Positions 5,910-13,729 of a DNA stretch of 14,461 nucleotides are shown one piece after another. Each line of letters opens with the position of its first letter. The stretch's first letter is position 1. The notes below the pieces were generated by a model that saw only the letters and a list, made by a program, of their open reading frames with translations, was not told the origin of the DNA and made no database searches. The stretch comes from Candidatus Methanovirga meridionalis (GTDB lineage Archaea; Methanobacteriota; Methanobacteria; Methanobacteriales; Methanobacteriaceae). A program made the position numbers and the translations under genes. The DNA lies in assembly GCA_031289325.1 (NCBI GenBank), contig JAITPS010000185.1, forward strand, positions 1 through 14,461, read 5' to 3'.

Positions 5910-6701
5910 ATGAATGTATCAATAAATACTCTTGAATTGGAAGCAAGAAAAGATAGTGTTATTCACAACTTAGATGCACGAATAAAGTTAATCATGACTT
6001 TGATACTGATATTTTATAGTGTGTATAGTTCAGATTTATTGGTTATGCTTTTACTTGAGGTTTATATAATCATTCTTGTTCTCTTTTCTAAAATATCAAT
6101 AAGTTATTATGTGAAAAGAGTCATGTATATTCTTCCTTTTGGAGGATTTATAGCTATTTTCCAACCTTTTATTAGACCAGGCACTATTTTGTATTCTTTA
6201 CCTTTTGGAATTAATGTAAGTTATGAAGGAACTATCTTTGGAATTTTACTTCTTAGTAGACTTGTTGTTTGTATATCCATGATAGTTCTTTTCTCTTCAA
6301 CTACTCCAATGAACAATATGATTAACTCAATGAGACGATTAGGATTTCCAAAAATATTATCAATGATTTTAAGTATGACAGTAAGATATCTATTTGTTTT
6401 CTTTGAAGAACTTGATAACATTAGAAACGCTCAAAAATCACGATGCTTTGATCTATGGAATCGTAAAATCAGTTATATTTGGAGATTAAAACAAATAGGA
6501 TATACAATTATGGGTATATTCTTAAGTTCTTTTGAAAAAGGAGAGAAAATATTTTTTAGTATGGTAAGTAGGGGATACACTGGAGAATCAAAATCATACT
6601 TCAAGCAAACACAATTTACAATGATCAATTTCTATGTTATTGGTTTAACAATAGCTATTATAATTTTTATAGAAATATCTAAATACTATAAAATAATATA
6701 A
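5910..6701 (+). CDS. cbiQ: CbiQ, transmembrane T component of ECF cobalt/nickel importer
   Basis: This 263-residue protein has about six membrane helices and is the scaffold linking the metal-binding CbiM to the ATPase CbiO. The cytoplasmic region after the middle helices carries the two coupling-helix signatures of T components. The first, normally Ala-Arg-Gly, reads KSR-C here (176-179) and is degenerate; the second is SRG (220-222). The N-terminal HNLDARIKLI (19-28) is also typical of CbiQ. A gap of 48 bases separates it from the PDGLE gene, with AAAAGGTTGG as a modest ribosome site. The role is secure from sequence and from its place between the PDGLE gene and cbiO. Confidence 0.92.
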   Translation: MNVSINTLELEARKDSVIHNLDARIKLIMTLILIFYSVYSSDLLVMLLLEVYIIILVLFSKISISYYVKRVMYILPFGGFIAIFQPFIRPGTILYSLPFGINVSYEGTIFGILLLSRLVVCISMIVLFSSTTPMNNMINSMRRLGFPKILSMILSMTVRYLFVFFEELDNIRNAQKSRCFDLWNRKISYIWRLKQIGYTIMGIFLSSFEKGEKIFFSMVSRGYTGESKSYFKQTQFTMINFYVIGLTIAIIIFIEISKYYKII

Positions 6702-6750
6702 TATAAGAATTCATTATCAATACATTTATTATAGGATGGGCAGAATTATT

Positions 6751-7632
6751 ATGAATATTATTGAGGCAAGAAATATAAAATATAAATATCCTGATGGTAC
6801 AATAGCTTTAAACAACATTAATTTTTCTGTGATTAAAGGAGATATTGTTGCACTGGTTGGACCAAATGGAGCAGGTAAATCTACACTTTTTCTGCATTTT
6901 AATGGGATTTTTACCCCAACAGAAGGTGAAATATTAATTGATGAGGAGAAATTAAATTACGATAAAAAAAGTTTAATTAAGGCTCGTCAAAAGGTAGGAA
7001 TAGTATTTCAAAATCCTGATGATCAGCTATTTGCACCTACAGTAGAAGAAGATGTGGCTTTCGGTCCTTTAAATCTTGGAAAATCTTTAAGTGAAGTTAC
7101 AAGTATAGTTGAAGAATCTTTAAAGAAAGTTGATATGGTGGGGTTTGAAAAAAGACCTCCTCATCACTTAAGTGGAGGAGAGAAAAAAAGAATAGCTATT
7201 GCTGGTATATTAGCTATGAACCCTGAAATAATGATTTTAGATGAACCAACAGCTGGTCTTGATCCTAAAGGAGCATCACAAATTTTAAAATTGTTATATA
7301 GTCTTAATAAAGAAGGAATTACAATAGTAATCTCCACCCACGATGTAGATTTAGTACCAATATATTCTAAAAGATTGATTGTAATAAACAATGGAACTAT
7401 TGTAAAAGAGGGTACTCCACAAGAAGTTTTTGCTGATATTGATATAATAAGAAGTTCTAATTTACGATTACCAAGGATAGGTCATTTAGCCGAAGTTCTT
7501 AATAAAGAAGATAATTTTAAATTAGGTGAAGAATATTATCCTTTAACTATATCTCAAGCACGTAGAGACATTTTAAACAAATTTAAGTTAGAAAACGAAA
7601 AATCTTCGACAACAAAACTTTCAAAACTTTAA
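6751..7632 (+). CDS. cbiO: CbiO, ATP-binding subunit of ECF cobalt/nickel importer
   Basis: This is a 293-residue ABC ATPase that powers the importer from the cytoplasmic face. All motifs are present in order: Walker A GPNGAGKST (37-45), Q-loop FQNPDDQLFAP (Q87), signature LSGGE (140-144), Walker B MILDE (161-165), D-loop AGLD (168-171) and switch His in STHD (H197). The FQNPDDQLF form of the Q-loop is characteristic of ECF/CbiO-type ATPases. A C-terminal extension of about 65 residues follows the ABC core. The ATG at 6751 is preferred because AGGATGG (6733-6739) lies before it; an upstream in-frame ATG at 6736 sits inside that same purine stretch and would have no spaced ribosome site. It is the last gene of the operon, with a hairpin terminator downstream. 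Confidence 0.94.
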   Translation: MNIIEARNIKYKYPDGTIALNNINFSVIKGDIVALVGPNGAGKSTLFLHFNGIFTPTEGEILIDEEKLNYDKKSLIKARQKVGIVFQNPDDQLFAPTVEEDVAFGPLNLGKSLSEVTSIVEESLKKVDMVGFEKRPPHHLSGGEKKRIAIAGILAMNPEIMILDEPTAGLDPKGASQILKLLYSLNKEGITIVISTHDVDLVPIYSKRLIVINNGTIVKEGTPQEVFADIDIIRSSNLRLPRIGHLAEVLNKEDNFKLGEEYYPLTISQARRDILNKFKLENEKSSTTKLSKL

Positions 7633-7713
7633 TTTTCTTAATTTTAAAAAATTTTCTATTTTTAGAGTTAGAAACAAAAAATCTTTGATATTTAAGTTAT
7701 CTTTGATTTTTGT

Positions 7714-7746
7714 GATTTTTCAATTGCAAAAATCCATCCTCTTTTT
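7714..7746 (+). terminator. hairpin plus T-run terminator after cbiO
   Basis: GATTTTT (7714-7720) pairs perfectly with AAAAATC (7728-7734) around a seven-base loop, followed by CTTTTT at 7741-7746. It lies about 80 bases after the cbiO stop and probably ends the importer operon. Confidence 0.6.
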
Positions 7747-7782
7747 ACATTGCATTAAAAACTTTATCAAAACCACCAGTGT

Positions 7783-7824
7783 ATAAAAATTATATTATAA
7801 AAATTATATTATAAAAATTATATA
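7783..7824. repeat. 14-bp tandem repeat, 3 copies
   Basis: The unit ATAAAAATTATATT occurs three times in succession (last copy ends in AG). It directly abuts, and overlaps by a few bases, the left tip of the element at 7821. A lone family end fragment, AAAACTTTATCAAAACC, lies just before it (7757-7773). Confidence 0.8.
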
Positions 7825-8084
7825 GTGGATTCAATAAAATTCTTAATAAATAATTTTTTTTAAAAGTAAATATTATTAAAAAATATTAATTTATAATTAT
7901 TTATACTTATTTATATTTATTTATATTTATTTATAATTATTTATATTTATTTATATTAGTCAAATTGTATTTATGTTATTTAAAATTTAAAATTATAGAT
8001 TTTTATAAAGTGATATTTAAAATTAAATAAGTTAATAAAAAAATTTATTATTCAAAATTTAAGAACTTTTCCATAATGACTATA
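7821..8084. mobile_element. MITE-like element, family copy 2 (reverse orientation)
   Basis: The left tip TATAGTGGATTCAATAAAAT with TCTTAATAAATAA matches the right end of copy 1 reversed. The right tip TTCAAAATTTAAGAACTTTT (8051-8070) followed by CCATAATGACTATA is the reverse of the left end of copy 1. The interior holds about seven 10-bp TTTATATTTA-like units (about 7900-7965) in place of the TTAATTAATATAA modules of copy 1. It is non-coding, about 264 bp, and sits between the importer operon and the DUF35 operon. Confidence 0.6.
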
Positions 8085-8145
8085 TATAAAACTAATAAAA
8101 AATAAAAATTATTTATAAATATTATAAAAAATTATAAAAAATTAT

Positions 8146-8443
8146 TTATAGAAATTATAGAAATTATAAAAAATTATAGTGATGTAAAAAATGTTTTTAA
8201 TTAATCATTATTTTCAAATATCATATTTTTAAGAATTTCAAATTAATATTAATCTAATTTTTTAAATAATAATTTTTATTCTTTTATTTTTAAAAGTAAT
8301 AATTATAATTTTTTTAATTAAAAATTTAATATTTATGGTGTAATTTAAAAAATCTCATTACTTAAAAATATTATTTCATACACTATATTTATAGAAATTA
8401 TAGAAATTATAAAAAATTATTTATAGAAATTATAGAAATTATA
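8146..8443. repeat. dispersed direct repeats in A/T spacer before the DUF35 gene
   Basis: The sequence TTTATAGAAATTATAGAAAT and its ATAAAAAATTAT continuation occurs at about 8146-8178 and again at about 8389-8420, with a third partial copy at 8421-8443. The roughly 210 bases between are plain A/T tracts with no reading frame. The transcription start of the DUF35 operon must lie in or near this region, but no single TATA box stands out. Confidence 0.6.
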
Positions 8444-8491
8444 AGGATTATAAAAATTATAGGAATTATTTAATTTATATTTATTATTGTT

Positions 8492-8497
8492 AGGAGG
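8492..8497 (+). promoter_or_regulatory. ribosome binding site of the DUF35 gene
   Basis: AGGAGG eight bases before the ATG at 8506 is a strong Shine-Dalgarno site and fixes the start of the operon's first gene. Confidence 0.8.
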
Positions 8498-8505
8498 ATA
8501 AAGAA

Positions 8506-8904
8506 ATGTCTGATATCATACGAACTTGGCGTCATATTCCGCAGAGGTATAATCTTATTGGTACAAAATGTACAACTTGTGGTAAGGTTTACTTTCCTCC
8601 AAGAGTTATTTGTCCTGAATGTAGAAGAAATGGAAAATTAGAAAGTATTCAATTTAAAGGAACAGGAAAAATTCATAGTTTTTCTATTGTCCGTACACCA
8701 ATAGAAGATTTTAAAATAATAGCTCCTTATCCTGTAGCTATTATAGAATTAGATGAAGGTGCTAAACTAACATCGCAAATCGTTGATGCTGATATTAACA
8801 ATATTGAAATTGGTGATCAAGTAGAAATGGTTTTTAGAAAAATCAGAAAAGATGGTGAAAACGGAGTAATTTCTTATGGATTCAAATTCAAAATCAACAA
8901 ATAA
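8506..8904 (+). CDS. DUF35 zinc-ribbon OB-fold protein
   Basis: This 132-residue protein has an N-terminal rubredoxin-like zinc ribbon with four cysteines (C22, C25, C36, C39 in CTTCG...CPEC), followed by an OB-fold (about residues 45-130) that includes GTGKIHSFSIV and PYPVAIIEL. In archaea this family (DUF35, also called OB_aCoA_assoc) bridges acetoacetyl-CoA thiolase and HMG-CoA synthase, channelling acetoacetyl-CoA into the mevalonate pathway, and the genes are usually adjacent. Neither enzyme is in this window; the next genes are a chelatase and thiL, so either the gene has moved or it acts with partners encoded elsewhere. Its last 29 bases overlap the next gene in another frame. Confidence 0.88.
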   Translation: MSDIIRTWRHIPQRYNLIGTKCTTCGKVYFPPRVICPECRRNGKLESIQFKGTGKIHSFSIVRTPIEDFKIIAPYPVAIIELDEGAKLTSQIVDADINNIEIGDQVEMVFRKIRKDGENGVISYGFKFKINK

Positions 8905-9784
8905 TGTTGGAATAATCTTAATAAGCCATGGAAGCACACTTCCTTTTGCAAATACAGTATTCAATGAAATAGCTGAGAAATTTAAAAAGTTAAGTGATTT
9001 TCCAGTTGAAATAGGATATATGAAAGTTTCAAAACCTACAATTTCACAAGCAATACACAATCTTTCCTTAAAATCCGTTGATAAAATAATAGCCATACCC
9101 ATATTTTTAGCAGATGGTATTCATACCTTAGTCGATATACCTTTAATGTTAGGTATGAAAAAAAAAGAGCCTGATCCAAGATTTTTAGATGGTGAATATC
9201 CTGAAAATCATTATTTAAACCATATTGACACTCCTGATTTTGATGGAGAAATAGTTTTACTTGACTGTATAGGTCCACATCCTCTTATTCTCCAAATAGT
9301 GAAGAACAAAATCAATAAAATATTCACAAATTTAGATACCTCAAATCATGAAAACACTGGGATCATACTCGTTAGTCATGGAAGTCGCTTGAAATATAAC
9401 AGTGAATTTATTAATGAACTTCTAAGAATGTTTAAAGATGAAACTAATTATAAAGTAACTTTAGGATTCATGGAACTCACAAATCCAAGTATTCCTGTTG
9501 CGATTAACGAATTTTTAAAGAACAATAATTTCAAAAATTTAATAGTCGTCCCTGTTTTCATAGCACCTGGAATGCATACAAAAAGAGATATTCCTAAAAT
9601 TTTAAAACTTTCAACCGATGTTAAAAATATTGAACACAAACATCACAATCATCACCATTCTCATGATCATGAAGATATAGAAATAGAGTTCAATGGAAAA
9701 ATTATATACCTTGACCCTATTGGATCCGACCCTTTACTTATTGATATTATTAAACAACGCATAGATACAGAAATAAACAAATAA
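8876..9784 (+). CDS. cbiX: two-domain CbiX/CfbA-type sirohydrochlorin metal chelatase
   Basis: CbiX inserts Co2+ into sirohydrochlorin for cobamides; its close relative CfbA inserts Ni2+ for coenzyme F430. This 302-residue protein is two CbiX domains in tandem. Each has the N-terminal HGS motif (H18; H168) and the second metal-site histidine in GIHT/GMHT (H83; H234), and each ends with a GPHP- or GSDP-type strand (133-136; 283-286). All four catalytic histidines are kept, so both halves could be active. A histidine-rich stretch (254-265, eight His) in the second half may hold metal. Many archaeal CbiX/CfbA proteins are single-domain homodimers of about half this length. The ATG at 8876 overlaps the DUF35 gene by 29 bases, with GGAG at 8863-8866 as ribosome site; the only later ATG (8903) is out of frame. 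The importer operon upstream fits a metal supply role. Cobalt versus nickel is unresolved. Confidence 0.88.
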   Translation: MDSNSKSTNNVGIILISHGSTLPFANTVFNEIAEKFKKLSDFPVEIGYMKVSKPTISQAIHNLSLKSVDKIIAIPIFLADGIHTLVDIPLMLGMKKKEPDPRFLDGEYPENHYLNHIDTPDFDGEIVLLDCIGPHPLILQIVKNKINKIFTNLDTSNHENTGIILVSHGSRLKYNSEFINELLRMFKDETNYKVTLGFMELTNPSIPVAINEFLKNNNFKNLIVVPVFIAPGMHTKRDIPKILKLSTDVKNIEHKHHNHHHSHDHEDIEIEFNGKIIYLDPIGSDPLLIDIIKQRIDTEINK

Positions 9785-9819
9785 ATAAAATATTATTATA
9801 ATATTGAGACTATTATTTC

Positions 9820-10896
9820 ATGACAAACAAAGACTTGATTGGAGATTTAGGTGAAAGAAAACTTATAGAAATGATTATTAAAAAATCAGAAAGTTTTCAA
9901 ACCAAACACTTTGATAAAAACTCTTTAAAATCTCATATTGGAGACGATGCAAGAGTAATAGCTATTGGCAATAAATTTTTAGTACTCAGCACTGATATGC
10001 TAATTGAAAAACATCATTTTCCTAAAAAAATGACATATTATCAAAGAGGATTTAAAGCAGTAACAGTAAACCTAAGTGATATTGCTGCAATGGGTGCCTA
10101 TCCTGCTGGTATTTTAATTTCGCTTGCTCTTCCTAAAAACCTTCCTATCAAAGAATATGATAATCTATTGAACGGCATCACCGAAGCTTGCCAATTTTAC
10201 AATTCCCCACTACTCGGTGGAGATACAAACGAAGGTGATGAACTCATAATTTCAGGAACTGGAATTGGAATAAGTGACGATGAAAATGTTTTAATGCAAT
10301 ATGGATTTAAAAACAATGATTTAATAGCTATTTCTGGTGAAATTGGTCTATCAGCTATTGGATTTGAAATTTTAAATCAAGGTCTTGAAAAAACAAAAAA
10401 GCTATTAATGGATAATGACATAAACCCAGAATTTGTTGATATATCAATTTCAAAAATACTTTCTCCCACAGCCAAAATTAAAGAAGGAATCATGCTAAAA
10501 AAATCCAAAACAATCAACTCCACAACGGATATCACAGACGGACTAAGCATAGAACTACACCAAATACAGAATTCTTCAACTAAATACAATACAGAAAATC
10601 CTGATAATTTAGGATTCATAATCCATGAAAACAAAATCCCATTCATAAACACAATAAAAAAAATAGCTATTTTATTAAATAAAGATTACCAAGATTTAAT
10701 ATTCAATTTTGGAGAAGATTTTGAACTATTGTTTACCATAGACTCAAATAAAATTAATGAATTTAAAGAATATTTTAAAGATAAGAAATACTATATAATC
10801 GGAGAAGTTAATCAATCCAACAAAATCCAAGTCTCATTAATCAACGGAGAAATTAAAGAAATTGGTTTAAAAGGCTACCAACATTTTAACAAGTAA
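9820..10896 (+). CDS. thiL: ThiL, thiamine-monophosphate kinase
   Basis: ThiL phosphorylates thiamine monophosphate to thiamine diphosphate with ATP, the last step of the pathway. The 358-residue protein shows the AIR-synthase/PurM-like fold signatures: HIGDDARV (39-46), STDML (57-61), NLSDIAAMGA (84-93), GGDTNEGD (133-140), a TDITDGLS segment and the C-terminal FGEDFELLFT. These include the acidic residues that bind Mg-ATP. The length is somewhat above the usual 320-350, with the extra mostly in lysine- and asparagine-rich loops. It starts 35 bases after the chelatase gene, with only a weak ribosome site, and is probably co-transcribed. It is convergent with cysS across a repeat-filled gap. 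Confidence 0.93.
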   Translation: MTNKDLIGDLGERKLIEMIIKKSESFQTKHFDKNSLKSHIGDDARVIAIGNKFLVLSTDMLIEKHHFPKKMTYYQRGFKAVTVNLSDIAAMGAYPAGILISLALPKNLPIKEYDNLLNGITEACQFYNSPLLGGDTNEGDELIISGTGIGISDDENVLMQYGFKNNDLIAISGEIGLSAIGFEILNQGLEKTKKLLMDNDINPEFVDISISKILSPTAKIKEGIMLKKSKTINSTTDITDGLSIELHQIQNSSTKYNTENPDNLGFIIHENKIPFINTIKKIAILLNKDYQDLIFNFGEDFELLFTIDSNKINEFKEYFKDKKYYIIGEVNQSNKIQVSLINGEIKEIGLKGYQHFNK

Positions 10897-10990
10897 AAAC
10901 CAAATTATTATAATATTATAATTATTATAGTTATTAATTAAATGATGTACTGTAAAAAGAGGATGGAAATTTAAAATTTAGAGCTTTATA

Positions 10991-11613
10991 TATAGGCATC
11001 ATGGAAAAGTTCTTAATTTTTGGATGATAAGTTTTTTTATTAAATTATTTAATTTTATAAATTATTTAATTTTAAATATAAGTTTATAAAAATATGTAAT
11101 TTTTAATTTTAAATAATATAAATATAATTTTATTAATATAACTAATTATAAATTAATATCTTTTAGTAATATTCATTTTTAAAAAAATTATTTATTAAGA
11201 ATTTTATCAAATATAACATATTTAATTTCAAATATCAGTTTATAAAAAAATATAATTTTAAATTTTAAATAATATAAACTTATTTTAAATAATATAAATA
11301 AATTTTAAATAATATAATTAATTTTAAATTAATATTATCTAATAATATTCATTTTTAAAAAAATTATTTATTAAGAACTTTATCAAATATAACATATTTA
11401 ATTTCAAATATCAGTTTATAAAAAAATATAATTTTAAATTTTAAATAATATAAATAAATTTTAAATAATATAAACTTATTTTAAATAATATAAACTTATT
11501 TTAAATAATATAAACTTATTTTAAATAATATGAATAAATTTTAAATTATTATCATTTAATAATACTCATTTTAAAAAGAATTATTTATTAAGCACTTCAT
11601 TGAATCCATTATA
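10991..11613. mobile_element. expanded MITE-like element, family copy 3
   Basis: The left tip TATAGGCATCATGGAAAAGT followed by TCTTAA matches the left end of copy 1; the right tip, reversed, reads TATAATGGATTCAATGAAGT then GCTTAATAAA. Right-end segments of the TTATTAAGAACTTTATCAAA type occur three times (about 11191-11211, 11367-11387, 11584-11603), so the interior has duplicated at least twice, with spacings of about 175 and 218 bases. It includes arrays of the 20-bp unit TTTTAAATAATATAAACTTA (about 11440-11545). It fills nearly all of the thiL-cysS gap and contains no reading frame. Confidence 0.6.
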
Positions 11614-11630
11614 CAAAAAATTGATGGATT
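11603..11630 (-). terminator. terminator of cysS
   Basis: Read on the minus strand, AATCCAT (11624-11630) pairs with ATGGATT (11603-11609), and six T (11615-11620) lie between them right after the stop codon. The T-run alone would suffice for archaeal termination. The distal arm belongs to the tip of repeat copy 3. Confidence 0.4.
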
Positions 11631-13170
11631 AATCATCTTCTATTTTCATACCTAATTCATTTATTTTATCCCTAATATAATCAGATAATTGATAATTTTT
11701 TTCTTCTCTTAATTTATCTCTTGTTTCTAAAAGAATATCCAAAAACTTATTAGAATCCAAATTTTCGTTTTCTTTTTCAAAAATATTTAAATTAAAGATT
11801 TTTTCAAAAGCTATGAAAAATTTTAAAGTTTTAATTGCAAATTTATAAGAAATATATAGTTCTTCTTCACTTATTTTTCCAGTATTAATTAATGGAGTTT
11901 TCCCATCAATAAAACCATTAACATTTTTAGTGAAATTTAGAATGACAGCCAAACTTCGAGGAGTGTTAAAATCATCATCCATGTACTTAAAAAACTCTTT
12001 TTCTAATTCATCAATGTGTAATAGTATGTTATCATTAAAAGATTTTTTGTTTATCTTATTTGAAATATCTAAATCATTTTCAATTGATTGGAAATCATCT
12101 AAACTTTCAGGTGAATTATTAATAACAGTATCTTCAGGTGAATGCTTAATAACAATATCTTCAGGTGAATGATTAATAACATTATCTTTAAAATCAATTA
12201 AATTATTTATTGTGATTTTTAATCTATCTAAATTTTTTAATGATTGATTTAAAGCTTTTTGAGAAAAATCTATTGGATTTCTGTAATGTGTTGAAAGTAT
12301 AAATAAACGAAAGACCATTGGATCCCAAGTTTTTAAAAGTTCCCTTATTGTAATAAAATTACCCAATGATTTAGACATTTTCTCACCATCAACATTAAGA
12401 AATCCTGTATGTAACCAATATCTAACCATAGGTTCTAAAGAAGAAATAGCTTCCATTTGAGCAATTTCAGCTTCATGATGTGGGAAAATTAAATCTAATC
12501 CTCCACCATGAATATCATATTGCAGACCAAAGTATTGTTCTGTAATAGCTGTATCTTCAATATGCCAACCAGGTCTTCCATTACCAAATTTTGATGGGAA
12601 ATATGGTTTTTCATCAGTTTTTTTCCAAAGAGCGAAATCATGAGGATTTTTTTTAGTGGTTTTAGCTATTTCTCTATGAGCTTCTAACTTATCTAATTTT
12701 TGGTGAGAAAGTTTACCATAGCTTGGAAATTTCTCCACTTCAAAGTAAACTCCATCTTCACTCTCATAAGCAAAACCTTTTTTAATTAAAATATCAATTT
12801 GTTTGTGAATTTCATTTAAATGATCGGTTGCTCGCGGATAAAGATTAACAGAATCTACATTTAGTTTTTTCATGTCCTCTTTAAATCTATTCTCATAAAA
12901 TCTTGCTAAAGTTAAAAAATCAGTTTTTCTTTCTTTAGCTCTTACAACTATCTTATCATCAATATCAGTTATATTTTCTAAATAAAAAACAGAATATCCT
13001 ATAAATTCTAAATATCTTTTTATTATATCAAAGGATATGTAAGTACGACCATGCCCAATATGTGCATCATCATATACGGTTGGTCCACATACAAAAAGAT
13101 TAATTCTATTATCATTTATACTAATAAATTGTTCTTTCTTTCTATTCATAGTATTATATATCTCTAACAT
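11629..13170 (-). CDS. cysS: cysteinyl-tRNA synthetase
   Basis: This class I synthetase charges tRNA-Cys. In the 513-residue product, CGPTVYDDAHIGHGRTY carries the first zinc-ligand position C28 and the HIGH motif (37-40). GWHIED (201-206) and FPHHEAE (229-235) hold the other metal-site positions, and KMSKS is at 264-268. The site expected to be Cys in bacterial enzymes (Cys209 of E. coli, in GWHIEC) is Asp206 here. After the catalytic core an insertion of three 9-residue repeats (about 329-356) precedes the helical anticodon-binding part. The ATG at 13168-13170 is preferred over one 12 codons upstream because AAGGG stands just before it and the protein then begins MLEIYNT, typical of the family. 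A TATA box lies at about 13220. The gene shows that this organism uses direct Cys-tRNA charging. Confidence 0.95.
   Translation of the reverse strand: MLEIYNTMNRKKEQFISINDNRINLFVCGPTVYDDAHIGHGRTYISFDIIKRYLEFIGYSVFYLENITDIDDKIVVRAKERKTDFLTLARFYENRFKEDMKKLNVDSVNLYPRATDHLNEIHKQIDILIKKGFAYESEDGVYFEVEKFPSYGKLSHQKLDKLEAHREIAKTTKKNPHDFALWKKTDEKPYFPSKFGNGRPGWHIEDTAITEQYFGLQYDIHGGGLDLIFPHHEAEIAQMEAISSLEPMVRYWLHTGFLNVDGEKMSKSLGNFITIRELLKTWDPMVFRLFILSTHYRNPIDFSQKALNQSLKNLDRLKITINNLIDFKDNVINHSPEDIVIKHSPEDTVINNSPESLDDFQSIENDLDISNKINKKSFNDNILLHIDELEKEFFKYMDDDFNTPRSLAVILNFTKNVNGFIDGKTPLINTGKISEEELYISYKFAIKTLKFFIAFEKIFNLNIFEKENENLDSNKFLDILLETRDKLREEKNYQLSDYIRDKINELGMKIEDD
12107..12187 (-). repeat. 27-bp in-frame tandem repeat within cysS, 3 copies
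   Basis: Three 27-bp units, each starting TCAGGTGAAT on the plus strand (12107-12133, 12134-12160, 12161-12187), encode the 9-residue pattern (D)-x-V-I-x-x-S-P-E three times. The period is a multiple of three, so the frame is kept. They lie in a linker after the catalytic core and look like a recent local expansion. Confidence 0.9.
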
Positions 13171-13215
13171 TTTAAGCCCTTGAATTTTTAAAATAATAAA
13201 AAACATTAGTAAAAT

Positions 13216-13224
13216 AATTTATAT
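13216..13224 (-). promoter_or_regulatory. TATA box of cysS
   Basis: The minus strand reads ATATAAATT about 46 bases before the chosen ATG, predicting a start of transcription near 13192 and a leader of about 20 nt. This fits the downstream start at 13170 rather than the ATG at 13206. Confidence 0.5.
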
Positions 13225-13312
13225 CTTATTAATAGAAATTTAATAATTTTCAATTTAATAATTTTTTTATTAAAAAATAAATTGATATCCCCATATAATT
13301 AATATTTTAGAA

Positions 13313-13320
13313 TATATAAT
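13313..13320 (+). promoter_or_regulatory. candidate TATA box before the hairpin cluster
   Basis: TATATAAT preceded by TTTTAGAA could start a plus-strand transcript near 13340, just before the five-hairpin cluster. In AT-rich DNA the match is weak evidence on its own. Confidence 0.3.
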
Positions 13321-13352
13321 GTATTAAATAATGTTTGTAAGTACAGAAAAGC

Positions 13353-13493
13353 TTCACTTTTAAGTTTAGAAATATAAAATTTTTAAACTAAAGAAAATCT
13401 TTCAGATTTTCTAATTGAAATAAAAAATTTCAATAAAGAAAAATTTCTTTTTTCTAATTGAACAAGTTCAATAATGAAGTTTTTAAAAGTGAA
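13353..13493. other. five-hairpin cluster enclosed by an outer inverted repeat
   Basis: An 11-bp perfect inverted repeat, TTCACTTTTAA (13353-13363) and TTAAAAGTGAA (13483-13493), encloses five perfect hairpins. They are AGTTTA/TAAACT (13363-13368, 13384-13389), AGAAAATC/GATTTTCT (13392-13399, 13405-13412), ATTGAAA/TTTCAAT (13414-13420, 13428-13434), AGAAAAA/TTTTTCT (13437-13443, 13449-13455) and ATTGAA/TTCAAT (13457-13462, 13467-13472). The last four follow each other with only one or two bases between. It has no reading frame. It could be a structured RNA, a folded mobile element or a DNA cruciform site. Its left flank is shared with 3619-3661. Confidence 0.6.
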
Positions 13494-13560
13494 ATATAAT
13501 TAAATTTTTAATTAAAATATATTCAATGTGAGGGTGGTTTAAATTTTGAAGTATAAATTT

Positions 13561-13656
13561 TTCTATTAAATTATTTTTCTATTAAATTATTTTTCTATTA
13601 AATTATTTTTCTATTAAATTATTTTTCTATTAAATTATTTTTCTATTAAATTATTT
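13561..13656. repeat. 16-bp tandem repeat, 6 perfect copies
   Basis: TTCTATTAAATTATTT repeats six times with no mismatch. The unit is an expansion of the TTTTTATTAAATTATT segment found once near the left end of family copies 1 and 3 (about 3717-3733 and 11032-11048). Perfect identity points to recent slippage. Confidence 0.92.
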
Positions 13657-13729
13657 AATTTCAAATATTAGATTTAATTTCAATATTAGTTTATAAAAAT
13701 TTATAATTTTAAATTTTAATTAATATAAA

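Noticed and set aside
8767..9102. Minus-strand frame across the DUF35-cbiX junction
   Set aside because: It lies opposite two clear genes and its product has no recognisable features.
9633..9668. Histidine-rich stretch as a separate metal-binding or zinc-transport gene
   Set aside because: It is in frame inside the second CbiX domain; His-rich segments are known in CbiX proteins.
11930..12172. Plus-strand frame of 80 codons with repeats
   Set aside because: It is antisense to cysS and its repeat is only the complement of the 27-bp units.
13171..13206. Upstream ATG for cysS at 13206
   Set aside because: The added residues (MFFIILKIQGLK) are not typical of the family, and both the ribosome site and the TATA box distance favour 13170.
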